A DNA stretch of 19,434 bases from JBKPFU01 sp046728975. GTDB lineage: Bacteria > Actinomycetota > Thermoleophilia > Gaiellales > Gaiellaceae. The notes below the pieces were generated by a model. That model was not told the origin of the DNA, did no database searches, and saw nothing but the letters and a program-made list of their open reading frames with translations. Position 1 is the stretch's first letter. Each line of letters begins with the position of its first letter. Of this stretch, positions 12,466 to 19,434 are shown one piece after another. The position numbers were made by a program, and so were the translations under genes. The DNA lies in contig JBKPFU010000047.1 in the NCBI GenBank assembly GCA_046728975.1, positions 1 through 19,434 on the forward strand, read 5' to 3'.

Positions 12466-13260
12466 ATGTGTGGAATAGCCGGATACAGCCTTACTTCGCG
12501 TAGCCGCCTGGAGCGGACCTTCGCGGCACAGGCTGTTCTCGCGGCGATCGCCGAGCGCGGCGCCGACGCGGTCGGCTATGCCCATCGAGCGGGCGAAGGC
12601 AGGATCCGCGTCCACAAGCAGCGCACGGGCGCAAGCGTGCTGCTCGACGAGATCCGCATCCCAGCCGACGCGACCGAGGTCCTGGTGCACGTCCGCGACT
12701 ACACCAAGGGCCACCCTCGGATCGAGGCAAACAACCACCCGATCCGCCACGGCCCGGTCGTCGGGATCCACAACGGGAGAATCTTCAACGACGACGAGCT
12801 ACTCGACGGGCACTCCTGCGCGCGCACCGAGCCCGGCATGACCGTCGACTCCGAGGCGATCTTCGCCATCGCCGCGCACACGCAGGGAAGTGCCGGCGCG
12901 CTCGAGAGCCTGCGGGGATCGATGGCTACAGCGTGGCTCGACGAGCGCGAGCCCGGCCTGCTTTTCGTCGCGCGCGGCGCCGGACGACCTCTTTGGCTCG
13001 GAGAAGGCCGCGACGGGACGTTCTTCGCCTCGACCGAGCTCGGGCTCGACGTGCTCAAGCGTTTTGTCGGCGTCTCCCTCCAGAAGCGCGAGCTCGCCGA
13101 GGGGACGCTCGTCGTGCTCGAACACGGCGAGGTCGTCGAGGAGTCGCGCTTCGCGCCCGACCGGCGCTTCGAAGAGACGCCCCTGCCGGCCGTCCGCGCT
13201 CCGCACGAGGGCTCGTTTTGCCTCGAGCGGCTAGCGATGATCGCGGCGTCTCCGAATTAG
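12466..13260 (+). CDS. Stand-alone class II glutamine amidotransferase domain protein
   Basis: 264 residues of the Ntn-hydrolase glutaminase fold. Cys2 directly after the initiator Met (MCGIAGY) is the nucleophile. HVRDYTKGHP (75-84), NNHPI (89-93), HNGRIFND (102-109) and DSE (128-130) match the glutamine-binding elements of GlmS, PurF and AsnB-type enzymes. The domain normally releases ammonia from glutamine for a fused synthase, but here no sugar isomerase, phosphoribosyltransferase or synthetase domain follows, so the acceptor is unknown; it may act with a separate subunit or as a hydrolase of gamma-glutamyl compounds. The C-terminal 30 residues are not part of the core. The ATG is fixed by Cys2. 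There is no Shine-Dalgarno sequence and a -10 lies 5 nt upstream, so the mRNA is probably leaderless. It is convergent with the next gene, with a 15-bp gap. Confidence 0.85.
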   Translation: MCGIAGYSLTSRSRLERTFAAQAVLAAIAERGADAVGYAHRAGEGRIRVHKQRTGASVLLDEIRIPADATEVLVHVRDYTKGHPRIEANNHPIRHGPVVGIHNGRIFNDDELLDGHSCARTEPGMTVDSEAIFAIAAHTQGSAGALESLRGSMATAWLDEREPGLLFVARGAGRPLWLGEGRDGTFFASTELGLDVLKRFVGVSLQKRELAEGTLVVLEHGEVVEESRFAPDRRFEETPLPAVRAPHEGSFCLERLAMIAASPN

Positions 13261-13275
13261 CGACCGCGCAGGTTC

Positions 13276-13965
13276 TCAGCTCAGGCTGCCGTCGGTGTCG
13301 ACCGTTATGCCCTGCTCCTGCAGGCGCTCGCGGATCAGGAACTGGAAGGTCGCCCAGGCGCCGCGCTTGGCGTCGAACATCCGGTACACCTGCCACTCGG
13401 TCAGCATCGGGTGCTTCGAGCGCACCCGGGCCTCGCCCCAGTCGGCGAACTTCGGCAGCCGTCCGAGCTGCTTCGCAAGCTCGACGCCCTGATCGAGCGC
13501 CCGTTCGAGCCGCTCCTCCCCTACCGGCACATCGAACCCCGCCTCGCGCAGCGCGTTCGCGAGCGAGCCGAACGTGTGCCAATACAGCGACTTCGACGGC
13601 ATGCGGCCGCGCCGGTCGTCGATGTCGCGCGCGGTAGGGACGCGCCCGAGCTCGTCGCCGAGCTGCCGCAGCAGCTCCACCAGCTCCTCGCGGGTGGCGA
13701 AGCGCCGCGGCACGAGCCCTGCCTTCCGCTTCGCCCGGTTCCAGCTGCCGAAGTGCTCGATGACGGTCTGCGGATGCACGGTCGTCTCGGGGTCGGAGGC
13801 AAACTCCCGCATGGTCGGCGATCGCCCCAGCCGCTCTGCGGACGCGCGCAGCTCGTCGAGGATCTGCCGGTTGGAATAGCGCTTGCGGATGCCGGCCTGA
13901 AACTCCGCCAGGGCCTCGGAATCGATCTCGGCGACCGCGCGATAGGCGGGCTTGCGTCGCGCCAC
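13276..13965 (-). CDS. Homing-endonuclease-associated repeat protein without nuclease domain
   Basis: 229 residues with three related segments of about 50 residues. Repeat 1 (about 35-84) contains LGRSPTMREF and FGSWNRAKRKAGL; repeat 2 (about 95-144) contains LGRVPTARDI and FGSLANALREAGF; repeat 3 (about 155-212) is diverged, with LGRLPKFADW and GAWATFQFLI. These match the repeat found next to nuclease domains in many homing endonucleases and HNH proteins, thought to bind DNA. No HNH, GIY-YIG or LAGLIDADG motif is present, so this protein is more likely a DNA-binding regulator than a nuclease. The GTG start at 13965 has a -10 (TATTCT) 8 nt upstream with a matching -35, so the mRNA is probably leaderless. 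It lies downstream of the GGDEF/HD-GYP gene on the same strand but has its own promoter. Confidence 0.8.
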   Translation of the reverse strand: MARRKPAYRAVAEIDSEALAEFQAGIRKRYSNRQILDELRASAERLGRSPTMREFASDPETTVHPQTVIEHFGSWNRAKRKAGLVPRRFATREELVELLRQLGDELGRVPTARDIDDRRGRMPSKSLYWHTFGSLANALREAGFDVPVGEERLERALDQGVELAKQLGRLPKFADWGEARVRSKHPMLTEWQVYRMFDAKRGAWATFQFLIRERLQEQGITVDTDGSLS

Positions 13966-13973
13966 CGATCTTC

Positions 13974-14002
13974 AGAATAGAGCATCCTCGCCGAAGTGCA
14001 AA
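13974..14002 (-). promoter_or_regulatory. Promoter of the repeat-protein gene (leaderless)
   Basis: On the minus strand TTTGCA (complement of 13997-14002), an exact 17-bp spacer and TATTCT (complement of 13974-13979), ending 8 nt before GTG 13965. The spacing to the start codon equals that of the uppP -10. Confidence 0.5.
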
Positions 14003-14038
14003 CGTCGGCTACGGACTTGGAAGTTCCGCGAATCGCTC

Positions 14039-16786
14039 CTACGAGGCCGCAGCGACGACCGCAGGCTCGATCCGGCGCGCGTCGTCCTGGATCGGCAGGA
14101 TCCGCTCGAGCGCCGCGACGACGCGTGGGCAGAACTGCGTCCCGGACGACCGCCGGAGCTCCTCCAACGCTTCCTGCGCGGGCCGCGCCGCCCGGTAGAT
14201 GCGCGTCGTCAGCATCGAGTCGAGCGCATCCGCGACGTGGATGATCCGCGCGCCGAGCGGGATCTCCTCGCCCTTCAGGCGGTCGGGGTAGCCGGTGCCG
14301 TCGTAGCGCTCGTGGTGGTGGCGGATCGCGGGGACGGCGTCGTTCAGGAACCCGAGCCGGTCGATGATCCGCGCCCCCTCGTCGGCGTGGCGCTGCATCA
14401 GCGCCCACTCGTCCTGCGTCAGGCTCGCGGGTTTCAGCAGGATCGCGTCGGGGATCGCGAGCTTCCCGATGTCGTGGAACAGCGCGGCGTGGCCGAGCAG
14501 GTCGAGCTCCGCCTGCGAGAGCCCGAGCTCGCGTCCGATCGCGAGCGCCAGCTGCTGCACCCTCCGTGAGTGGCCGGCGGTGTACGCGTCGCGGGCGTCC
14601 ACCGTCGCCGAGAGCGACTCCATCGCCGCGGTCGAGCGTTCACGGAGCAGCCGGTTCGCTTGCTCGAGCGAGACGTTCTGGGTCTGGATCGTCTCGGCGG
14701 CCTGGCGGAGCTTCTGGGCGCTGCGCTGCGTGTGCCGCAGGTATGCCTCCTGCGTCTTGCGCATCAGCAGGAGCGGCACCGCGAAGACTGCAAGGGCGTA
14801 GAGCTGGACGGCGTTGTAGCCGATCGCGATCACCCCGCCGATGAAGCCGTAGACGAGATAGTGCGTCAGAAGCCAGGCGAAGCGCTCGTGGAACACGCGC
14901 CACCAACGCTCATGGCCCTCCATCGCCAGCGCCAGCGAGAGCAGGCCCATGTTGATGGCGAAGTAGACGGCGCCCGCCGCAAGGCCGGCACCCACCATCA
15001 CGAGCTTGCCGAGGTCGCCGTCGAAGCTGAAGGCGGACACGCTCGCGGCGCCGAGCGCGGCGAGCGTCAAGGTGCCGATGTTGAACAGCACCCGGTGCAC
15101 GGGCGCGCGCCGCGCGCTCCACTCCACGGCCGCCACCGTCACCGCGAGTGCCAGCGCGGCGCGCGGACCGAACAGCGCTGCGCCCGCGAGCATGCCGACG
15201 GCGCTCACGGAGATCGAGCCGTCGTCGACTTCCAACGCCAGCGCCTGGCCGGCGCCCACCAGCGCGATGATCGCCAGCAGCCCCACCCAGTCGGTGGACT
15301 GGCCGAAGATCAGACCGAGGATGCCGGCCCCCACACCGACGACGCTGATCAGCCCAACGAGCGCGGCAAGACGGCGCGAGAGCGCGAAGAACCGCGGACC
15401 CTCCAACGCATGCGGTCGCGGGTGGCGCCGGTCGCGCTGTGGCAGCATCTCGTTCGCGGGCGGTAGCGGCACAACATGCTCGCCGTCCTCGGGGACGGCG
15501 ACGAGCGGCACCGAGCGCTTCTCCGGCATCACGAGAGGCTCGGAGCTCGCGTCGAGCACTCTGTTTCGACCCTGGAGCTTCGCCCGGTACACGGCCAGGT
15601 CGGCCTGATGAATGAGCTCGTTCGTGTCGACGCCGTCGCGCGGGAACGCGGCGACCCCGATCGACACCGTCGCCCGAATCGGCTCGCTCGAGGTCTCGAT
15701 GTCGAACGTGCGGCCGGCGACCGCGCGCCGGATCCGCTCGGCGATCTCGAACGCCTGCTCGGGCGGCGTTTCGGGGAGCAGGATCGCGAACTCCTCGCCG
15801 CCGAACCGAGCGGGGATGTCGTAATGGCGAAGCTGCGATCGGAATGTCTCGGCGATGCCCTTCAGCACGGCGTCGCCGGCGAGGTGGCCGTACGTGTTGT
15901 TGATGTCGCGCAGGAGGTCGAGGTCGGCCATGATCAGCGCCAGCGGCCGCTCGAAACGCGCCGCCCTCGCGAGCTCCTCGGCGAGCGCATGCGCGAAGTA
16001 GCGCGCGTTGAAGAGTCCCGTCTTCGGATCGACGCGCGCCTCCTCCTGCAGCTGCGGGACGCTGAGCGAGCGGTGGATCAGCAGCAGCGGAGCGACGGCG
16101 AACGGAATCAGCCAGGGATTGCCCTGCCAGAACGTGGCGATCCCGACGCCGAGAGTCGCGAGCACGAGGTCGGTCGAGAGCGACTCGAACGAGAAGATCC
16201 CGAGCTCTCGGATCGAGTGGCCGCGCGCGAGGTGGAGCATCGGCGCGAGCAGGGTGTGGTTGACGGCCACCAGGGCGACCGATGCGACGAGCCCGCCCAG
16301 TGCCATCCTGATGTCGGCGTTCGGAATGACCGCCTTCGCCGCCGTGACGCCGTGATAGCTCGCCCACGCCGCCAGGATGGCGAGTGTGTAGTTGCAGATG
16401 TTGAAGATCTGGATGTACCAGGCACTCCGGTTCTTGAGCCATTCCGGGATGTGCTGGATGACGCCCATCAGCGCGACGAGCTCGGGCGGGAGCAGCATCA
16501 CGGCGGGGATCAGGAAGACGATCGTCGTGTGGTACGACTGGTTTCGCGGCGTGCGGACGACGAAGAGCTGCGCGATCGCCGCCGTGACGCCGAGGATCGC
16601 GAAGGTGATCCAGCCCTCGGTCGCCGCGCTCAGATGGGTCAGCGGCGGGAACGCCGCAACCGCGGTGGCGACAGCGACGAAGAAGAAGTACACGCTGGCC
16701 CGAGCCGAGAGTTTCGTGCCGACCGGCGCAGCCGCCGAGCCGGTGACGCCTTCGGTGAGGCCGATCTCTCCCGGGATCGTGTTCAT
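14039..16786 (-). CDS. Membrane c-di-GMP cyclase/phosphodiesterase: TM - GGDEF - TM - HD-GYP
   Basis: 915 residues. A first membrane sensor region (about 28-245, several helices) is followed by a GGDEF domain (about 250-415) with an active GGEEF at 329-333 and an inhibitory-site R320xxD323 correctly spaced five residues before it. A second membrane region (about 460-690) and a short coiled coil (about 700-735) lead to an HD-GYP domain (about 740-895) with H771-D772-IGK, HHERYDGTGYP and G832-Y833-P834. The protein should both synthesise c-di-GMP and degrade it to pGpG/GMP in response to a membrane or periplasmic cue. Both catalytic motifs are intact, so the net direction cannot be predicted. 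ATG 16786 is the only good start. A candidate c-di-GMP effector, the RsiG-like protein, is encoded at 4060. No c-di-GMP riboswitch is seen in the 270-bp upstream gap. Confidence 0.9.
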   Translation of the reverse strand: MNTIPGEIGLTEGVTGSAAAPVGTKLSARASVYFFFVAVATAVAAFPPLTHLSAATEGWITFAILGVTAAIAQLFVVRTPRNQSYHTTIVFLIPAVMLLPPELVALMGVIQHIPEWLKNRSAWYIQIFNICNYTLAILAAWASYHGVTAAKAVIPNADIRMALGGLVASVALVAVNHTLLAPMLHLARGHSIRELGIFSFESLSTDLVLATLGVGIATFWQGNPWLIPFAVAPLLLIHRSLSVPQLQEEARVDPKTGLFNARYFAHALAEELARAARFERPLALIMADLDLLRDINNTYGHLAGDAVLKGIAETFRSQLRHYDIPARFGGEEFAILLPETPPEQAFEIAERIRRAVAGRTFDIETSSEPIRATVSIGVAAFPRDGVDTNELIHQADLAVYRAKLQGRNRVLDASSEPLVMPEKRSVPLVAVPEDGEHVVPLPPANEMLPQRDRRHPRPHALEGPRFFALSRRLAALVGLISVVGVGAGILGLIFGQSTDWVGLLAIIALVGAGQALALEVDDGSISVSAVGMLAGAALFGPRAALALAVTVAAVEWSARRAPVHRVLFNIGTLTLAALGAASVSAFSFDGDLGKLVMVGAGLAAGAVYFAINMGLLSLALAMEGHERWWRVFHERFAWLLTHYLVYGFIGGVIAIGYNAVQLYALAVFAVPLLLMRKTQEAYLRHTQRSAQKLRQAAETIQTQNVSLEQANRLLRERSTAAMESLSATVDARDAYTAGHSRRVQQLALAIGRELGLSQAELDLLGHAALFHDIGKLAIPDAILLKPASLTQDEWALMQRHADEGARIIDRLGFLNDAVPAIRHHHERYDGTGYPDRLKGEEIPLGARIIHVADALDSMLTTRIYRAARPAQEALEELRRSSGTQFCPRVVAALERILPIQDDARRIEPAVVAAAS

Positions 16787-16908
16787 CAGCCGGCTCGCGC
16801 GTTGGAGCGGCTCAAATTTGCACGCTCGACCCTCATCCGTGTCCTTCCCGTCTCCTATCTCCGCGTCTCTCCGCGCGGGCCGCAGGAACAGAAGCCGTTA
16901 CGCCGCGA

Positions 16909-16924
16909 CGCGGCCCGGGCCGCG
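16909..16924. repeat. 16-bp GC palindrome in an intergenic gap
   Basis: CGCGGCCCGGGCCGCG is a perfect palindrome lying between the S8 protease stop and the start of the GGDEF/HD-GYP gene. Part of the same 271-bp gap (16787-17057) is a purine-rich tract on the minus strand (about 16829-16876). A role as operator or hairpin is possible but unsupported. Confidence 0.4.
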
Positions 16925-16985
16925 CCGTCACTTCTGCATGGAAACTAGGCCGCGCCGAAACGCCGGACATCCCCCGTTTCGGGGA

Positions 16986-17002
16986 GGGGGTGAAGATCCC
17001 CC
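16986..17002 (-). terminator. Minor GC hairpin downstream of the S8 protease
   Basis: GGGGG (16986-16990) and CCCCC (16998-17002) can pair around a 7-nt loop, a short distance beyond the main hairpin. It may reinforce termination. Confidence 0.3.
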
Positions 17003-17013
17003 GAACGAGGGAG

Positions 17014-17040
17014 CCGGAGCCGGTCGTCGACCGGCTCCGG
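17014..17040 (-). terminator. Strong hairpin after the S8 protease gene
   Basis: CCGGAGCCGGTCG (17014-17026) and CGACCGGCTCCGG (17028-17040) are perfect 13-bp arms around a single base. The element starts 18 bp after the protease stop. There is no U-tract, as is common for high-GC actinobacterial terminators. Confidence 0.6.
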
Positions 17041-17057
17041 GTTCCGCTCGTCAATGG

Positions 17058-18878
17058 CTACGGAAGAGGAGTGGTGGTGACAGTCGGGGCTGCCGTGAGC
17101 GACGCCGGCAGCAGGCTCGCCGCAACCGCGAGATCCGGGTCGGCGTTCATCTCGGCGACGTCCGCGGGGCTCAGGTTGTAGCCCTCGGTGGCGTTGGCGT
17201 CACTCTCGGCCGCGTCCTCCCAGGACACGTCCAGCCAAGACACGTCGCCCATGGACCCATCCGTCCACGAGACATCCGTCCAGGAGACGTCAGTCCAGGA
17301 GACGTCCGTCCACGACACCACCGACCAAGCGGCGTCGTTCCAGGACACGTCGGTCCAGGAGACCGAGTCCCAGGAGGCGCTCGAGCGGGCCGCGTCCGTC
17401 CACGAGACGGCGTCGAACGTCTTGCCCGAGCCGCCCGAGGCGGAGACGACGTACCGGTTCAGCGCCGCGTTCGGGTTCGGCAGGCGCGTCGCCTGCGCCG
17501 CCTTGGCCGCGTTCAGCTCGCCGACGCCCATCGCGCCGCCGTCCTCCTTCGGGGCCTCCTTCGCCGACACCATCAGCGCGCCCTTGACCTGGTCGGGGGT
17601 GAGGCTCGGATTGCGCGCGATCAGCTGCGCAGCCGCGCCGGCGACCGCCGGGGCCGCGAACGAGGTGCCCGACAGCTGGATGTAGCCCGGGGCCGTGACG
17701 TTCGCCGCCTTCTCGACCGCGAGCGTCGAGGCTGTCGGTATGGGGCCGACCATGTAGCGGCCGGGAGCACCGATCTCGGGCTTCCAGAAGCCGTCGTAGG
17801 TGTAGCCGTAGGCCGACCAGGAGGCGACGCTGTCGTTGCCGATCCCGATCGTGTTGCCGAGGTCGACCGCGCCGACGGTGAGCACGAACGGGTCGTTACC
17901 GGGTGCGTACTTGACCCGGCTCGGCCCGCCGGGCACGCCGTAGTTGCCCGCCGCTGCCACGACGAAGACGTTGTTGAACCAGAGCTGCTCCACCGCACGG
18001 TCAAGCGGGTCGCGGTAGAAGTTGCTCGGCGTCGATGAGTGGAGCGAGAAGTTGGCGACGCGGATGTTGTAGGCGTTCTTGTTCGCGAGGATCCAGTTGC
18101 ACGCTGAGATCACGTCGCTCGTCCGCGCCATGCCGTTGTCGTCCATGACGTCGAGCGCGACGATCTTCGCCGTCGGGGCTGCGCCCGCGTAGCCCGCCGA
18201 GGCACCTGCGGCGATTCCCGCCACGAAGGTGCCGTGACCCCGTCCGTCGCCGGGCGAGTTGCCCGGAAGCGTGCTCAGGTTGACCGATGCCGCGATTCGC
18301 CCGGCGAAGTCGGCGCGATCGGCCTGAATGCCGGAGTCGACGATCGCGATCGCCGGCGCACCGGCAGCAGGCTTGTCGCCCCACAACTTGGCCAGGCCGG
18401 CCTCGTAGGGCCAGATCTGGTTGTTCGAGAGCCCGCTCACCTTCACGGGGGCGTCCGCCGTGATCGTCAGGCCTTCCAGCCGGCTGAGCGACTTGAGCCT
18501 GGCGGCCGGAATCTCGGCCGATACGGCGCCCACGATGCCGAGGCGGCGGTGAATCGAGCCGCCGGCATTGCGCGACGCCTCGAGCGCGCCCGAGACGCCG
18601 TGGTCGCTCTGGATGATGACTTTGATCTTTGCGCCTGGAGTCTGCTGTGCCAGCCTCAGCAGGTCGGGAGCAACGTACGTCGCGCTGCCCGTCCCGCCGT
18701 CCTTCGCGACCGCAGCCAGCGGTACACCGAGAAGGAACACCGCAGCCAACATGGTCACGAGGCCGCGTCCGCCCTTGCCCCAGAGGGCATTCGAGCGGGA
18801 TTCTCCGCCGCGACTTCCCGTTCCCCAGAGCGCGCTCGAGCGGGTCTCCCCGCGAGTGCCTCCGTTCGTCCGCAACAT
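17058..18878 (-). CDS. Exported subtilisin-like (S8) serine protease with N- and C-terminal short repeats
   Basis: 606 residues. The order is: two tandem 15-residue ALWG units (10-39), a hydrophobic signal-type helix (about 40-57, possible cleavage after AVA), an inhibitor-I9-like propeptide (about 65-145), and an S8 catalytic domain with triad D181 (IVDSG), H215 (GHGTFVAG) and S406 (GTSFAAP) and the oxyanion AAGN. Then come 13 Trp-rich pentapeptides (491-555) and a short acidic/Thr-Pro tail. It should act outside the cell or at the envelope after removal of the propeptide. ATG 18878 is chosen over the in-frame GTG 18935 because GGAGGAG lies about 10 nt upstream of it. A strong hairpin follows the gene. 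The N-region before the hydrophobic helix is far longer than in a normal signal peptide, so it could be a membrane anchor instead. Confidence 0.9.
   Translation of the reverse strand: MLRTNGGTRGETRSSALWGTGSRGGESRSNALWGKGGRGLVTMLAAVFLLGVPLAAVAKDGGTGSATYVAPDLLRLAQQTPGAKIKVIIQSDHGVSGALEASRNAGGSIHRRLGIVGAVSAEIPAARLKSLSRLEGLTITADAPVKVSGLSNNQIWPYEAGLAKLWGDKPAAGAPAIAIVDSGIQADRADFAGRIAASVNLSTLPGNSPGDGRGHGTFVAGIAAGASAGYAGAAPTAKIVALDVMDDNGMARTSDVISACNWILANKNAYNIRVANFSLHSSTPSNFYRDPLDRAVEQLWFNNVFVVAAAGNYGVPGGPSRVKYAPGNDPFVLTVGAVDLGNTIGIGNDSVASWSAYGYTYDGFWKPEIGAPGRYMVGPIPTASTLAVEKAANVTAPGYIQLSGTSFAAPAVAGAAAQLIARNPSLTPDQVKGALMVSAKEAPKEDGGAMGVGELNAAKAAQATRLPNPNAALNRYVVSASGGSGKTFDAVSWTDAARSSASWDSVSWTDVSWNDAAWSVVSWTDVSWTDVSWTDVSWTDGSMGDVSWLDVSWEDAAESDANATEGYNLSPADVAEMNADPDLAVAASLLPASLTAAPTVTTTPLP
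17214..17408 (-). repeat. In-frame tandem 15-bp repeat encoding 13 VSWTD-type pentapeptides
   Basis: 195 bp encode 13 contiguous five-residue units (residues 491-555 of the protease) in unbroken register. Trp is at position 3 in 11 units, Ser at position 2 in 11, and Asp at position 5 in 10. Four successive units are identical as protein (VSWTD) but differ in codons, so the repeat is kept at protein level. Confidence 0.9.
18762..18851 (-). repeat. Two tandem 45-bp units encoding ALWG repeats
   Basis: Residues 10-24 and 25-39 of the S8 protease align as two 15-residue units sharing the pattern GExRSxALWGxGxRG. They lie immediately before the hydrophobic export helix. Confidence 0.8.
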
Positions 18879-19046
18879 TTCTCCGATCTCCTCCTCCGCG
18901 CCTACCCCAGGCGCGGCCGCAGTTGATAGCCACACGGGAGCCGACGCGAGGCGTCGTGCTCCGGATTAACGGGCGGAACGTACGGTGGCGCGCGTGGCCG
19001 TTCATCCCCCGACGGAGTGAGGAGCGGGCGAAGTTCCCCCATCCGA

Positions 19047-19076
19047 GTGACCGACGTGACCCGAAAGGGGTACGTT
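19047..19076 (+). promoter_or_regulatory. Candidate promoter of murT
   Basis: GTGACC at 19047-19052, an 18-bp spacer and TACGTT at 19071-19076, which ends 8 nt before ATG 19085. The -10 is weak. The distance to the start codon matches the other candidate leaderless genes. Confidence 0.3.
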
Positions 19077-19084
19077 CAGGCCGG

Positions 19085-19434
19085 ATGCCGAGGTTCCCGC
19101 TGACGGCCGAGATCCTGCTTGCGCGCGCCGCGGCGTCGCTGTCGCGGCTCGTGGGCGTGGGCGGCGGAACGACCGTCCCCGGAAAGCTGCTCTGGAGGCT
19201 CGATCCCGGCGCGGTCGACCGACTGGCGGCCCGCCTGCCTCTCGGATCGGCCGTGGTTTCGGCGACGAACGGCAAGACCACCACCACCGCGATGGCGGCG
19301 GAGATCCTCTCGCGCCGGATCCGGCTCGCCCACAACAGCTCCGGTGCGAACCTCGTCTCCGGCGTCGCTTCGACCCTCGTAGCCGCGAGAGGCGCGCAGC
19401 TCGGCCTGTTCGAGGTCGATGAGGCCGCACTGCC
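19085..19434 (+). CDS. murT: Lipid II isoglutaminyl synthase, MurT subunit, C-terminus cut by window edge
   Basis: The first 116 residues of a Mur-ligase-family protein; the frame is open to the right edge. GGGTTVPGKLLWRLDPGA (about 26-43) and the ATP-binding P-loop SATNGKTTTTAM (about 59-70) are typical of MurT, as are HNSSGANLVSGVAS and LFEVDEAALP near the cut. MurT with the glutamine amidotransferase GatD amidates the D-glutamate of the peptidoglycan stem peptide; gatD would be expected just beyond the window. The gene is divergent from the S8 protease. There is no Shine-Dalgarno sequence before the ATG, and a weak -10 lies 8 nt upstream. UppP at 8260 works in the same wall-building cycle. 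Confidence 0.88.
   Translation, partial: MPRFPLTAEILLARAAASLSRLVGVGGGTTVPGKLLWRLDPGAVDRLAARLPLGSAVVSATNGKTTTTAMAAEILSRRIRLAHNSSGANLVSGVASTLVAARGAQLGLFEVDEAAL

Noticed and set aside
13276..13965. Active homing endonuclease or mobile intron
   Set aside because: No catalytic motif is visible and no intron or intein boundary disrupts a neighbouring gene.
17188..17420. CRISPR-like or satellite repeat
   Set aside because: The 15-bp periodicity is in frame within the protease and encodes pentapeptides; there are no spacers or cas genes.
18879..18935. Upstream GTG start of the S8 protease at 18935
   Set aside because: ATG 18878 has a strong purine-rich ribosome site (GGAGGAG) directly upstream, and the extra 19 residues have no signal-sequence character.

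Overview
The window is a high-GC bacterial chromosome segment, most likely from an actinomycete of the class Thermoleophilia (Gaiellales/Solirubrobacterales-like). This placement is inferred from the gene families, not from a marker gene: an RsiG-type small protein, a GarA-like FHA protein directly followed by an FtsR-type MerR regulator (the order seen in mycobacteria), a MurT Mur-ligase, two RpoD-like sigma factors and a subtilase with Trp-rich pentapeptide repeats. No phage, insertion sequence, CRISPR array, tRNA or rRNA was seen. It reads as core or near-core chromosome rather than an island.

Layout. 1-1277: the 5' part of a formimidoylglutamate deiminase (hutF, minus), divergent from a CDP-alcohol phosphatidyltransferase. 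1292-1430: copy 1 of a hairpin-rich dispersed repeat. 1447-3960: a nucleotidyltransferase / left-handed beta-helix / degenerate phosphohexomutase fusion. 4060-6018: a four-gene operon in which each gene overlaps the next by 4 bp (RsiG-like, zinc-ribbon FHA, FtsR-like MerR, phosphoribosyltransferase), preceded by a good sigma-70-type promoter. 6084-7929: poorly known genes (a Cys-rich protein, a four-TM protein with a charged tail, two small ORFs). 7930-8259: a gene-free stretch with an AT-rich patch and a DnaA-box-like inverted pair, then uppP. 9306-12297: two RpoD-like sigma factors, one on each strand, with a CpsB/YwqE-type PHP phosphatase and repeat copy 2 between them. 12466-13260: a stand-alone class II glutamine amidotransferase divergent from the second sigma gene. 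13276-13965: a protein of homing-endonuclease-associated repeats without a nuclease. 14039-16786: a membrane GGDEF + HD-GYP protein. 17058-18878: an exported S8 protease with two kinds of short repeat. 19085 to the edge: the start of murT.

Themes. One theme is c-di-GMP: a protein predicted to make and degrade it (14039-16786) lies about 10 kb from a candidate c-di-GMP-responsive anti-sigma factor (4060-4305), which is co-transcribed with cell-division and metabolic regulators (FHA, FtsR). A second is the cell envelope: phospholipid synthesis, a sugar-nucleotide transferase, UppP, a CpsB-like phosphatase and MurT. A third is gene expression: several genes appear to be leaderless, with a -10 hexamer ending 5-8 nt before the start codon.

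Most worth follow-up: the RsiG-FHA-FtsR operon, the 139-bp repeat pair with a compensatory base change in a hairpin, the mutase domain that has lost its catalytic loops, and the two repeat types of the S8 protease.
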